From Cygnus atratus (taxonomy: Eukaryota > Chordata > Aves > Anseriformes > Anatidae): DNA of 64,000 nucleotides. Of the stretch, positions 26,209 through 39,299 are shown piece by piece. The DNA is taken from NCBI RefSeq assembly GCF_013377495.2, contig NC_066370.1:25696514-25760513 (forward strand), read 5' to 3'. A program made the translations under genes and the position numbers. Under the pieces are notes generated by a model that was not told the origin of the DNA, did no database searches, and saw only the letters and a list, made by a program, of their open reading frames with translations. Numbering within the stretch: the stretch's first letter is position 1; every line of letters begins with the position of its first letter.

Positions 26209-28471
26209 GTGCCCAGCACAGGCACAGCCCCACCTGCAACTGCTCGATAAGCCATGCTTCAGGAGAGAAGGGCACTAGAAAGGCCAAGACCCAAATATAC
26301 TGGGAAATGACTCACAAAGACTCCGCTCCAGATGCGGCGTGGAGCTCAGCCCATGGTATCTGGATGTAAAGCAGTGAGAACAAACACATCTCTGGGTAGT
26401 AACAGGAGACTTCAGCAGCAATTGGTTGGCAGTGTTTTGGCTGTAATATAAGCAGAGATTAACATAACCAAGAGGTTACAAATTAAGCCTCTGAACAAAT
26501 TAAAAATGCTAGCAATCAATGAGAACACAACAAGCTTTTCAGCTGATCTATTAGCAAAACAAGCACTAACCACATTAAGCTGCTTTTACAGAAATTATCA
26601 GGGCCTAATAAAAACAATCGACCAGTTCTCAAGCCAATGAAAACGACCCAGCCAGCTGAAGCAGTTTAACCTCCCTTAGCTAGGGAAGGGGAGCACCAGC
26701 TAAGGCACGGTTGTGCTGAGGGGTTTTGTCATCCACACTCAGCAAGGCACACGCTGCTCCTGCCTAGCAGGAGAGGGAAGCAAAACCTGGAATGCCCCAA
26801 AAAGCCTTTACTCGCATTTGAAGAGGAAACGTTACCTTTATGCTTCCAATGCTGTATTTTTCTTCATAAGAATTAAACAAACCCTCTAAATAAAATACCC
26901 TCAATATCCTAATTAAGGGTCTGAAAATGTCTATACTTTCACAGGGCTTTGTCCTGACTGTTTTTCTGTCTAATAAGTACTGGCAAAGCTACTCTGTAAT
27001 TCTGATTTAAAAAATCTCTGTAAACAGAAGAGTGTGGTAGATGAAGCAAAACTGCATTTCCAACATCAGCATACACGTGACCACAGAATAATAAAGAAAC
27101 AAAAGACTTCATCCAGAACTTTCCAAAACACGCTGTCATTGTGCCTGGGGCTCCAGCTGCCTTCTCACAGTGCTCCTCACTCTGCATCCAGCTTCAGAGG
27201 AACTTCCCTCTCCAGTGCCAGCACCCAGCAATCAAACCCAGCCCAGCTGCATTCTGGAATTAACTCACGTTTAACGTTCCCTTTCATTAAGGCATTTCTC
27301 CCAGTTACAGGCTCTGTGTCTCTCCATGACACCCTGTAGGAGGACCCTCTCCTTCCTGCAGTGGGCACAAAGTACCTGCTTTGGACAGGGAGAAATGTGT
27401 GTTCAACACGCTTTTTGTAGGCTCAGCATCTCTTGGAAAATGCCTGAAGGGCCCACTGGGGCCTTCTTAGCTCTAACCAGTGCTGCCGCAGTGCGTACAG
27501 GTGCAGTGGTGTCCCGGAGAGCAGGGCTCCATCCATCCAGCCTTGGCCACATCGGTCCCTGAACCCCTGCTTAAGGCTCTGAGTCACCGACACCTCAGAC
27601 TTCAGTCTCTGCTGCCACTCCAAAGGAAAGTCATACTTCCAGCAGTACAACCGGCAGCGAGTACTAGTGATTGGGACAGAGAACAGTGAATATTCAGCTG
27701 TTTTGGCTGGGCGGGCATTCGGGGTTATTCCAGCCTTTTGGGACCTATTTTGTCAGACAAAGTTGTGAGAGATTGGGTCAAGGCTGTTATGATCTATAGC
27801 TGAAAAGTCATTTCCAAGGTAAGCCTTTTCTTTGAACAACAGACTGGTGAAATTCTTGGCTTGGACCTGTTGGATTTTTCTTTTTTTCAAAATGCTCCCA
27901 CTGAGCGTAGAAACAGAACTTCATCCTCTTGCTTCAAACAAGCGATTTGAACAGTAAGGACATCCATGGTACTTCTAAACACAGGCTCCAGATTCCCACC
28001 TTCTCATGCAGTCCTTCTTCTGAAAAGTAGTCTTTGCATTTCAGCATCAAAAAGCTTGTTCCCAGACTAATATCAGGATCTTCTAAAATGCTTTCAGACA
28101 TAAGCAAATATGTCACAGCCTGTGATTTCTCTGCAGAGTAAAACAGAATAAAAATGCATTTATCTGTAGGAAAAAATGCCCTTTAATCTTAGTACAAACC
28201 CATAAAATGTAGGTTGCATCTTAAACTGTTCTGAGCAGCTGAACTAGGTTAAAGAAAACTCCTTTGTACTCTTCATTTCTCATGCTTACAGCATTATCAC
28301 TCACAATTAGGCGTGACATTTCAGTAAACATTACTTGCATTGAGTTAATAGACAAAGCACACAGGAGACAGCTATCAGCTAAAGACAAAAAGAAGGGAAA
28401 CAAAGCACTGATGAGGCAGACTTTTATGCTGGCAAGAGAAACTGCAGAAATCTGTGGATTGTCATTTTTAC

Positions 28472-28549
28472 CTCCACTCAGACTAAACTCTTGGTATGTT
28501 GCCCACATGTACTTACGCACTTTCAAAGAATTAATATTAAGAGACTCAG
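28472..28549 (-). other. Candidate internal coding exon (minus strand)
   Basis: On the minus strand, GAGAGGTTTTTTCTACAG is a strong acceptor, and 78 bases later GGAG|GTAAAA is an acceptable donor. The interval is closed in two frames and open in the third, reading ESLNINSLKVRKYMWATYQE then FSLSG. It enters and leaves in the same phase, so it would be frame-neutral. The mixed aromatic, basic and acidic residues look more protein-like than the average chance frame, but I do not recognise the family. Neighbouring exons of a matching phase were not found with confidence. Confidence 0.25.
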
Positions 28550-31517
28550 CTGTAGAAAAAACCTCTCAACCTTAAAGTAGCCCCTTTCATCTAAATTTGT
28601 CAAACATCTTAGGAAAGGAACCAAGTTCTTAGTGATTTTAGTTTCCTGAATTTCTTGCCTTGTATACCATGGATGAATAACTTTTATAATCATATTCACT
28701 AATTTTATTTAATGCTGAGTGAGTCAGTGACACCTTACTAAACACAGGCTACTTGAGCATGGTGATGTTTCCATTCAAAGTATGCATGCTGAAAAAATAA
28801 AATTGCAAACACAATACCTGTATGGAACAGATTTGCTGCTAGGCTCCATATTGTTTGAAAGGTTGTGAACTCTGACAAGAACATTTCATCACTGAGGGTT
28901 AGACTGCAATCCCTCCATGTTGAATGGGAATTTACGCCCTGGGGACTTTCTGCCATTAGTTACAGTTGGGTTACTCATAGCACAATCATGCTATGAACAA
29001 GGCTACGGGCATCACTCGTACTTGAATGTAGGTTGTTAGATCTCAGGTTTAAGGTCATTTTTAAAGAACAAAAGATACAGGTTGCATTCAATTTGGAAAT
29101 GAAAACTGCTTTCCTTTATCTTTAAAAGTGACATAAAGAAAGACTACTCTATCTGCACATTAAGAAAATGTCAAAACGTTCCCCAAAGGTATCCAAATTA
29201 ACATGTATGTAAATTATCTGTCACTTTGATTGCTGATAACAGTGAGTGTGTGCACAGCACTAAGTAGTTCAAGAAGAGATATGACTTACACTTTGTTATG
29301 TTGGGAGTAAGGGCAAGCCTTAGAAATAAATGCCATGTTTGCAAACAGTCCGCAGTCTCCAGCCCGGGGTTAGGCTGTGAATCATTCTCCCTTCTTCACT
29401 GTTCACTTTTAGATACCGATCCAGACCCCAAGCTATGAGGACGTGTCACTGCCTTGCAGCACATTATATGACTTTAGAATAGATTCTCCTTTGGTGAATG
29501 CTTTAGCTGTCCTCAAGAAAATCAGTTTCAAAGGTCCATTTAAACACCATCTGGACAACAGGTTTATTCACAAAATATGCAAACCTATAACCATTAAATA
29601 GTAATGCAGCCAAGACAGGGGATTAATTAACTAAAAGCATTATTTCCTTTCTAATATACACACAATCTTGCATTTTTCTTAAAGCTCCCCACTGTGGAAA
29701 TTCTGCAGCATTGCCATATGAGAGTTTATTATCATAAACTCTTTCAAAAGCCTTTGTTTTCAGGAAAGAATCAGCTCTGAATATAACACTGCTTCTAGGC
29801 ACAATGAAAACCTCAGCAGGAAAAGGGTCCTGCAGTGCTCTGAATAAACATCTTGGTGCATGTCCTCTGTATATACGCAGCATGCAATACACAGTTGCTA
29901 CATCATATTTCCAATACGCCTGGAAGTTATTGCTTAAACAAAATAGCGTTAGTAAGAACATGCAGTTCCCAAGGGGGATATTCTGACACCCACAGTGCTG
30001 CTCATGAATGGGGCTATTACCACGGAAAACAAGCTTCAGCTTTTAAAACGCGATATTGATTTATGGTTCTGACTGTTGTTATAACATGCAGCAAAACATA
30101 AAAAGCCCTTAACTTTTTTAGTATTTAAGCCCCTTGAAGGAAGACCTTTATCTGCTCTGAAACTCAAACGAGCATCCCCTCTGAGAACGCAGTTTGATCA
30201 CATTTTGTTCAGGTTAAGGTCCTGCCATTGGCCCTTTCAGACCCTAACTGTAGGCAGGCTTCACAGTCCAGACTCCATTTATCAGAATGAGAATGTAATT
30301 CTGCTACTTATTATCATGTCTCCCTCTAAAAATTCAGAACGCACAACCAAGGTTGCCCAGAACCAGAGCCACCCATTTGCCTAAATTTTTTCCCTTTGAA
30401 TGGATGAGTACATTTTAATCCTGTGCTGTATTTGTGCTCATATAAACCCTAGGAAAGGCAACCAGCTCCTTCGTTCAAAATGCAGACTTCATTCTGAACC
30501 TAATAGCAACTGCTACCATAATCATATATTGATTTTAATTTGTAATGGACAGAAAATTCACCTAATGCAAATATACATCTCTGTCAAATTTTATTTCCTT
30601 CTTCCTAATTCCCTTTCCAATTAAATATATGCACATTAGCATTAACAGAGAAAGGTCTGGTGTCAGAAAACAGAAGTTTAATCATGTATTATTGAATTTC
30701 TAAGCCAAAGATGTGTGAAACCTTTCCTGTTAAACTTGGCCTTCTGGAGAGCGGAGGGTAATGGGGCCTCATGGCCAGCCAACCCACTGCTGCATGGCCA
30801 CACTGACCATGCACGGGATGAACTGATGACAGGAAGAAAAATACCTGGTTCTTTAAGGACAAAAATGATATGGACGCCACTGCTGAAAAGCTAACCATAA
30901 ATCTCTCATAATATGCCTGTATTTTCAGTTGAATGTAACTTTACCAAATGCTAACCATCTGTGCTAAAATTCCTCATGTTAGACATTGGGGTTCAGCAAC
31001 AGACAGAGAGCATTAACAGATAGATGGATAAAACAGGTATCAGAGATGGGTCAACAAAGCTTTGTAGAAGAAAATCATGTTTCACATATGGTTGAGTTTT
31101 TTCATTAGTAAGGATGTAGCGCAGACAATAAAGTGTTCGAGCTTTTTCAAAATGCTTTTCTTGAGATCCCTCACCAAAGATTCTCAAGGAGCCTAGTCTG
31201 TCACGCAAGAGGATGAAACGTAAAAAATTGTAACTCTTGCATTTCGCTTTAGAGAAAGCTGTTCTCTAAGGGTGAAAACAAACACCAAGTGATTTTCTTT
31301 CAAAGAAGTTGTTCCTACTAGCTTTCACAATTTTGAAACCTTAATAGCCATATGATGGATAATACCAACTTGCAATGACAAAAGGGTTTAGGATCAAGGC
31401 GTGCGTCTGTCCTGTATCGAACCGCTGATCATCGTCTTTATTTTTTTTTACTGGAATTGCAGCTGTCCTGATTTTTTTCTGAACTCTGACAGTGAGAGCA
31501 GTATTTTCTGCAAACAC

Positions 31518-31694
31518 CTGAGAGAGGTTCCTAGTCAGTCCCACCCAGCAGTCACAGTTAGCATATACTTCCATTTTCATGTGATTCGTCTGTTTAGAAA
31601 CTCGCATGTGCAAACCTTGCATGTGGCACAGCTCCATTACCATCTGTTCCAATGTCTCCAGAGCACAGACAGCAAGGAGCTCTGACAACTGAAG
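31518..31694 (-). other. Candidate internal coding exon (minus strand)
   Basis: On the minus strand, AAAACCTCTCCTTATGTTCCAG is a good acceptor, with a possible branch-point CACTAAAAC just upstream. The frame beginning LQLSELLAVCALETLEQMVM runs 59 codons in phase 0 to CAG|GTGTTT, a moderate donor ending in GLTRNLSQ. The frame stays open about 50 further codons to 31344. The first part has an amphipathic, leucine-rich helical look. I recognise no family, and the weak donor leaves the 3' limit open. Confidence 0.22.
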
Positions 31695-32159
31695 CTGGAA
31701 CATAAGGAGAGGTTTTAGTGTGAGTTATTATATGAAAGCAGGCCTAGGAAAGAGGGTGAGATAGTTTGGACTGTCCTTTCACATTAACTTGGGTATCTTC
31801 TGATGCTTTGGTTGAGTAAATTGGGTGCTAAGTTTAAAATTCAGCAAAAAGAAAATAAATCCTCTAAGTTTCTCTAAGGAAACAAAACGTGTTTTCAAGT
31901 TTCCCCTTGGAAGGGAGGGGAGGGAGACAAACAGGGTAAGAGCTACTAGTTATAATGCTCAAATATGTAGTTTCAAATTATTCTGGCACAGGAAACTGTT
32001 TTAACAGTTCCAGAACATTCAGATTGTGTAGTGTGGATCTCTCCTGCCCTACCTGCACATCTGCATTTAGCAGAGTGGAAAGGTTGGGCCATATCTCTGG
32101 GCCATCATCCTGCTTTCCAGCCTTTGGATCCAGCTCATGGCTGCACACAGAAGTAGCAT

Positions 32160-32230
32160 AATTTAGGTCAGAAGGGACGTCTGGAGGTCATCTAGCACAA
32201 TCCCTTGCTCAAGGCCATCTGAACCAGTTA
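32160..32230 (-). mobile_element. Old CR1 fragment, reverse orientation
   Basis: The stretch TTTAGGTCAGAAGGGACGTC, then TGGAGGTCATCTAGCACAAT and CCCTTGCTCAAGGCC, matches the reverse complement of the CR1 3' region, usually read on this strand as GGTTGGAAGGGACCTCTGGA, GATCATCTAGTCCAACC and CCTGCTCAAG. It is diverged and only about 70 bp long, so it is an old copy. The outer borders are uncertain. Confidence 0.65.
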
Positions 32231-32657
32231 TTTTCCTTGGGCAGTTATCGGTGACATAAACAGCAAACGCAGCACGTGCTGTTCCTTACCATGCACCCAA
32301 CGTGGGAGCCCAGCCCCACTCTCACAATTAGGGGTTGGAAAGTAGAGCTGATGCACACTGAATACAAATTCATCCTTACAGAGCGTGCGGCGGAGTCTCC
32401 TTGGTACCCTGCTGAAGATCACGTTTGTTCCTGAACAATCACTCAGCAATGTTCCTTCAAGTGCTCAGCTTGAGAAGCATCAGAGCAGGGTGAATACACT
32501 TTAATGTGAGAGAGCAATTTATTAGATTTTTCAGAGCTTCTTCCACAGCTGTGACAAAAACACTGTGTGGATTCTCCTGGAAAAGACATGAGCTCCAATA
32601 GTGAAAGCATTGTTTAAAGAAAGTCTTTTTTCTTTTTATTTTTCTTTTCTTTTACAG
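32231..32657. other. Non-coding stretch ending in a strong polypyrimidine tract
   Basis: No gene recognised. The last 35 bases are nearly all pyrimidines (TTTTTTCTTTTTATTTTTCT followed by TTTCTTTTACAG) and form a textbook 3' splice-site sequence for the candidate exon that follows. Confidence 0.5.
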
Positions 32658-32844
32658 TGACCACTACTATCTCAACAGTTATCCTGAAGCTTCCTAAGGA
32701 ACAAATCCCTTTTAGTTCAGCTATTATATATGTTGATTTTGCAGCACATAATCATGCAGGAAAATGTCCTTATAAGGATATTCAGTAACAATATTTTGTG
32801 GCCATTTCATATTTTTCAGCCATGTTCTCAAGTGTTTTACAAAG
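32658..32844 (+). other. Candidate non-coding exon (plus strand)
   Basis: A very strong acceptor (a pyrimidine tract of about 30 bases ending in TTTTACAG) precedes this 187-base interval, and AAG|GTAAGC, a good donor, closes it. No frame is open throughout. One frame runs 42 codons from the acceptor (TTTISTVILKLPKEQ onward) to a TAA. If it is spliced, it would be a long non-coding RNA exon, a UTR exon or a poison exon. No transcript evidence is available. Confidence 0.22.
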
Positions 32845-35800
32845 GTAAGCAAATCTTGTCTGTTCTTCCCACAGAAAGGAAAGATAAGCATCCCAAAATC
32901 ATAGTTCAGCCCCCAAAATACATTACTTCTGTCTGTGCACACAAAGATGACAGAATGAGCCCAAGGAATGCACACACTGGGCTGCACAAGGGCCGTCAGC
33001 GGTGGCAGACGAGGGTAAGCGGGGTGGGAATGCTCAGGGATGAGGAAAGCAAGGCAGCAAATGGCCACGGGCATGGCATCCCCACTAGCACCTGACAGCT
33101 CGGAGCAAGCTTTCGTTTTCTTCACAAAAATGCTGCACTTAGCAGAGAACTGCACTCCAACCAGTGTGCAGGATCTGTTCCAGCACAAAACAGATACGAA
33201 AACAGACAGAAAGGTCTGCTGTGCACTCCAAGTACCTATGCATCTGATCACTACTCTTAAGTTCAGCCAAACCCACTGGGAACAAGGGAGCAGTGAAAAA
33301 ACTGTCAGTATTTAAAAACTCCTGGAACGGTTCCATTTTTTAATCATTTCTAAGCTTCAAGTAAGCAAGAAAGGGCAAATGAACAGCTCTGACAACGTTC
33401 TGACTGACAACGTGTTAACATTTTTAAAGCACTCCTGGGGTGCTTTCCAAGCAGGTTTTGGAAGGTGGGAGCAGCGATCAGAGCGCGGCGCGTGCAGCCG
33501 GCAGCGCTGCTGGATGGCGTCTCGGCAGCTTCGGCAGCACTGAACGTTCTTTCATTTGCACAAACTCCAACAATCTGTCTCGGAAGAAGCAGCTCCAGGA
33601 TGTTGCGACAGGAAGGAAATGTACTCTGTAAATGCTGGATTGTCCTGTGGAACTGCGAGATGCTGCATCTGAAGAAAACTAATTAGAAAATGCTTAAGAT
33701 GCATGTCTAAGGACCAGGACTGATGTGCCCTGAGACACAGAAAGCTGATGAAGTTGAAATTACAACAAGACATATGCCTGTTACCCTGTCCATTACTAAA
33801 GTCAACTCACACATCAGCTGGCTTTTATGATTGCTTTCTATCACCTACACGTCAGTGATGGAACAGCACTGGTATGCCAGAAATGCGATTCAAGAATGAG
33901 AAATGGGTTGAGTTTGGAGTAATGTTCACTTATACAGGAACAATCAGCCCCAGACAGTTCATTCCTGCAGCACGCCAGGAGCCTTGAAACAAGGCCTCAG
34001 AGCTTATCAGGCTCCCACACCTTATCAGGCACCCGCAGCAGCACGGTCTGTCAGGAAATGCAGTCCTGTATTCAGCTGGGAGCACAAGCGCGCGGGCTCC
34101 TCTGACAGCAGGCGGTAAGTCAGACCTCGGTGTGTTGCAGCAGCACTTGTTTCAGGCAGAGGGTCACAACAGGAAAAAACAATGGACTTGGAAGAAAACT
34201 TTCATGCAGGACCTGTATACTGAGCCACTGTCATAATGACCTGCCTCTTCCTGCGATAGCGAGGCGCCAGCTGTGCGTGCTGGTTACTAATACAAAAAGC
34301 TGTCTCTTCGGCTTAATGCACACGCTGTATCGAGCTCCTTAACCACCACTGAACACTTACACCAGATTATTCAAATGTCATGGAAATCTCTCACCTGAAG
34401 AGCTCAACTTTCCTAATATTTGGACCGCCATGAATTCAGGTGGCTCAACTTTAAGCACATTCATTCAAAATCTAATATATTCTTCCACGCAGCTGTATTA
34501 ATGCGGAAACCCTATTTATCAAGAGCTTTCTGTTGTTACATATTGGGATTTCAAATCCACTGTTAACTAAACCAGTATGACCCCTTTATCTTTTCAAAAA
34601 TAAAATAAAACAGTGTCCATATTAGAAACTCTCTTTTTTGGAGAGGTGTTAGGTGATCCTCTGAGCAGGGCCTGAGGTCTGCACCCCCCGTCCTAGGCTT
34701 CTGCTCAGCTTGGCATGGCTTTTGCAGCCCTTACCTTGCAGCATTTTACGGTTGCCTCATATCCTTACTTGTTATGTCTAAAAGACATCTTTCCTACTGA
34801 AGCAGAAAAGCTTTGGAATCACTTGGGAATCAGAATCTGATGTGTAAATAGTAATTTCAAGGACCAAGTAGAGCTAATACAAACATTGTGAAGAACGTTT
34901 TCCCATCCATTACAGCTACTTACTTAACTGAGAGATACACCCAGTGGCAGAACAGCAACGTGCTACCTGAGAGTGACACCTAATGTTACTTGCATAGGAC
35001 AGGTGTGCCAGAACGTGGCTGTGCAGAGCACTGTGTAGAAACCCAGGTTACATTTTATTGGTTGATTATAATTTCAATTCAGATAACGAATGAAGTGAGC
35101 AGTCAGTCACATCTACAACAGCTAACAGACAACAGCTAAGAGAGAACTGACAATCTAATACACTGGTGGAAAATGGTGCCAAGGCAATAAAGAGGCTAGC
35201 ACAAAATGAGAAAAGTCAGTCTCAGACCCACATTTTGCCCTGTTAAGCTACAGAGTACTACGAAAAAATACCAGGATGTCACATCTTTACACTTTATTCA
35301 GTGGAAACCTGAAAAGAAGACAGCCTGCAGGGTTAGAAACCCAAGTCAGGGTGGGTGGGGATGGCAGATGTCTGGAAGGGAGCCTTCCAGAAAGCTTGGC
35401 ATTCGTCCCGGGCTGGCAGCTCAGGCGCCGCGGCGGGAGGCAGCGCACATCGCCAGGCAGAAGCCGCTGCCGCAGGCGGCTGGGGGTCCCCAGCCCAGCA
35501 GAGCAGACAGGCTGTGAGGCTCCTCGTGTGGGACTGCCCAGCAAGCAGGTGGGTCAGGGAGATTTCTGCAGCCACCTTGCCTGAGGACATATTAAATAAT
35601 AAGCAATCGCACCAGGCAAAGGGAAATGGCTGTAGAGGGTAGAACTAACGAAGGCACCTCGCGCTGCAGACAAGGACAGCCAGGCCCGAGGTCTTGGAGG
35701 AGAACCACACGTCCATGAGACTCTCCATCAGAAAGCAATTATATGACTGAGCTGACTGCTGAAATTCATACATCACTATGTACTTTGTCTCTGAGAAAAT

Positions 35801-37007
35801 GAAGAAGGGACGGTATGTTCAGACGGCTCTCACAGAAGCCTTTGGTGATAGCACTGTGCAGGGCCCGTACTGGTGGCCATGGAGAATGGTTTACCAAAGG
35901 TTAAAGGAAACTCTTCCAGACTCAGTTGATTACTGACCAGCCAGTCTGCATGGGCAAAGGTATTCCAGCTCTGCAGGACTTAATTTCCTCCTTTATTCTC
36001 CACCTGTTGTCTAAGCAAAAGGCAATAACAGTATGTTTTCTTCAATACAGTTAAGCGCTGGCCTTCATGTTGGCCTCAAAGAGTAAATGAAAAGAGCAAC
36101 AGAAGACAACAGTAGAGGTATTTCAAATTAATTTACAGGACATGTGCATACATTATATTAATATGCATTGATATAAATAGAAAATTAATAAAAGTCGCTG
36201 AAGCCACCAGACTTGCTGTACGATTATTGATACAGAACCTGTGCCTTTAATTCAAAGATCTGGAAATACTTTGTAAGTACTAGTCTTATACTTCCTCTGT
36301 AAAATACCCATTACTGTTTCTACTTACAAACAGGTAAGCAAAGATCACCTAAAAGCAAAATAGGAGAGTAAGAAACAGAAACTTTTGAGTTGTCACTGCA
36401 AGTCCCCTGCAGAAAGCTAACAAGACAATGGAATTGTCAGTTGCAAAGAGAGTTGCTGTTTGAGTCCTTCCACATATTTACAGATATTCTAATTTCTTTT
36501 ACATACTTTGCTTGACTCTAAATATTAATAATTCTTTTGCTTTTTCTTTTGAAGAAAAATATGGGACAGGAGACATAACCATAACTTGTTATATAATATA
36601 TGCATTGGGTACGACCAAATTTCTTAAACAGATGAGAAAGCATTTTTTGCCCATTTTCCTTAGCCATTAGAAAAAGTGCTGATGATTGAAGGCACATGCC
36701 TAGTACGGCAGACAATGTTTAAACCGCAGCCTGTGAACAAAACAGGTATATGTAGTATGGTAATCCACAGCTTCAGTTGTTATACAGAGTTCATAATAAA
36801 CAGGATTGATATTCATATTTTTTCATTAATTTCATATGTAAACACCCTTTTTTTCCCCATTTCATTATCAATATCAATGGGATCTTTGCAGTTGAAGGGT
36901 TAAAAAATTTCCAAATGTCATTAACTCCATGTTTTTGACATTGTATTATTGAAAAAACCAACAACTGTATGACAGAAATTACTCCCTGTTTTAGGAACAT
37001 CTGATTT

Positions 37008-37021
37008 TGTTGTTGTTGTTC
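37008..37021 (+). repeat. (TTG)n microsatellite, short
   Basis: About four to five TTG units lead into a T run. This is a minor simple repeat with no functional implication. Confidence 0.7.
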
Positions 37022-38416
37022 TTTTTTACAGGTCCCCATTTCTGATAACAAAATGGCATTGATGAGTGTATCACCTCTATCCCTTTGTGTTCACACCTCC
37101 AGATCTTAAACAAAACCCGCACACTGGAAAACAGACATGGTGAAAAGCCTTCGCTCCAGTGGCATGCTGCAGCTGGCACAGCCGGGACTCAGCCAGCTTT
37201 CAAACCGCAGCGAGCTCAGTCCTGCCCTGGCAGTGCGGGGAGCCAAGCCCTCTGCCAAACCTGACGTGTCTGCTGCAAGTAGGCGTAACATCACTATGTG
37301 ACCAGTACAGCCTGAAGAATGCCTGCTCAGAGCATTAACTTCAGATCATTTCAAGTTCATCTTGGGTATTTACAGTCTTCCAAACAGCATATTCCAACCA
37401 TGCTATCAGCATGATTCATTAATCCTCCGTCTACTGTGACAGCACAGTCATATCTCTGGCTTACATATAAAGGAGTTGAAGTAGTCATTCAGTTTAACTC
37501 CAAGAAGAAGAAAAAGCAGTTTAAACCCAACATTTTTCAGCTATTTAGCCACTTAGCTACCTGAACACATTGTGCAACACATGGCTCAGTTTGAAATCCC
37601 CACTTAAACTAGGGAGGGTACGAGAAGCAGGTACTCCGTAGCATTGCACCCAAGTTGAACACTTCTGTACCTGAAACGCAGCCTGCTATGCAAAACAAAC
37701 TTGGTGACTACATCCCAGTGCCAACACAAAACTGGCACTTTCCAAGAATCTTTGGGGTCGGAAGGAGCAGAAGGTGTGCAGGAGGACGGTGCTGGACAGA
37801 CAGATGGCACTTCTGACAGCACGCCCGCCGCAGCGCGACATTCAGCAGAAGCTGCAGGGAAAGGGCTGCTTCCAGAACAGCAGGTCAACCCCTGCTCAGG
37901 GTGTAACCCACAGCCTGACATCTAAAGTCCCTGCTCTGCTTCGCTTTGCTAGCCTGGTAGTAAGCGATCTGACTATCTGACTTCTGGAAAGCACCTGCTC
38001 TGCTCCGAGGGAACTACACAACCGAGATCAAATGGCCCGTGTCCATCAGTTAGGAAAACAGCTTCAAGTGGAAGGACATCGAGCAGGACTGCAGTGGATC
38101 AATTTTGGTCTGATTTTATCGATCACCTGAAACACAATTAAAATAGCAGGGTTTTTTTTATTAAGCTATCTCTCAGATGGCACATACAGATGGGCTGACA
38201 GCCTTGATTTCCAGGTCTATACAGGGCACAGTATACCAGGATCTCGATCTCAGCTGAAACCTCCAGACATTACTGGGATACAAGAGTAATTAATAAGTAA
38301 TTAATTAGGCCTTCACATGATCGTGACCATCAGATATTTTAGAAGAAAAAAATGTATCCTGAGACCAAAATATCTATATTCCTTCCCAAAAGAAGTGGAT
38401 TATTTTTAACTGACTG

Positions 38417-38436
38417 AAAATAAATAAATAAATTAA
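38417..38436 (+). repeat. (AAAT)n microsatellite, short
   Basis: About four to five AAAT units occur, slightly irregular at the 3' end. This is a simple repeat. Confidence 0.75.
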
Positions 38437-39299
38437 TCAGTGCAGGCCCATCCCTGCACATGTCTAATCCTGAAAGTCTTTTCAGAAATCACTCTCTAAC
38501 ACATCATCCAGCAAGTGAATGGCAACAGAGGAACACTGTGTCTGCATCCAGTTTCCACATTTGAGTTGTCTTATAAATTAAGGGGCATCAAGTGTAGCCT
38601 ACACACATTTTACTATCCGATTCATTAGCTCTGCGAATCAGCAGCAGCCCTTATGATCATTTTAGGTACTTTGTATGAAGAAGATCAATTGATTTGGTAA
38701 GGGAAATGTCTCATACTTTAAAATCTATTTGTTACTTGTAATTGAATCAATAGCTGTTTGTCAAAGAGTTTTAATGATAACTTGATTCACAGAAGAAAAT
38801 ATTAAATTAGAGTTTTAAAAACTCCAGTAAAATTTGAGCACAGCTATGAAATGAGAAACAAAATGTTTTCCTGTTTCTTTCCCCAAGTCAGCTGCTAGGC
38901 TTTTGGAATAACATCCCTTTAGGAAGACGATGAGGCAATGGAACCATTTCCCCACTGCTCCAGTTCATCTGCGACAAAAAGTGGAAGCTGTTTCTCTTTC
39001 AGATAAAAAGCCTAAAACAAAGAAAAAGAACCTTGCTAGTTCCAGGCCACAGACAAGTTTTCCCATGCTGCTTTTTCTTCCCAAGAGGGCCAAGCCAGTT
39101 AGCTCCAGAGGCACTGGCTGAACCTCTGCTCCGCAGCATGACTGCCACAGGGCACTTGCTCCAAGCTAGCACTACACCCAGGCAATCAACCTGAATTCGA
39201 TTTTTTTCGGATAGAATTGCACTAATAGCAGTGTGCATGCAGTTAGAATAAATTCTTACTGCAGGTCACTCAGGAATCTCACTCCCTTCTTCCCATCCA

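Larger units (their letters stand above)
22865..32159. other. Non-coding AT-rich stretch with two candidate exons
   Basis: No named gene. It includes the candidate minus-strand exons at 28472-28549 and 31518-31694 and the GCAC tandem repeat at 26181. The minus-strand open frame at 29623-29961 (112 codons) starts near an acceptor-like AACTTCCAG at about 29921 but lacks a good donor. A donor-like AAG|GTAAGC at 27819 (plus) follows sequence with stops in every frame. Confidence 0.55.
32845..39299. other. Non-coding AT-rich stretch with two tiny CpG clusters
   Basis: No gene recognised. Dense CpG clusters of about 75-130 bases occur at 33474-33546 (about 12 CpGs) and 35400-35525 (about 12 CpGs), each too short for a normal island. 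The open frame at 32724-33251 (minus, 175 codons) has no domain and overlaps the candidate plus-strand exon. A run of TAATTA-like sites at 38286-38310 could bind homeodomain proteins, but this is weak evidence. Confidence 0.5.

Noticed and set aside
32724..33251. 175-codon open frame on the minus strand
   Set aside because: No recognisable domain or splice sites. About this many long frames are expected by chance in 64 kb of this composition.
33528..33540. GCTTCGGCAGCAC resembles the 5' part of U6 snRNA
   Set aside because: The match is about 13 bases and does not extend into the rest of U6. Chance similarity in a CpG cluster.
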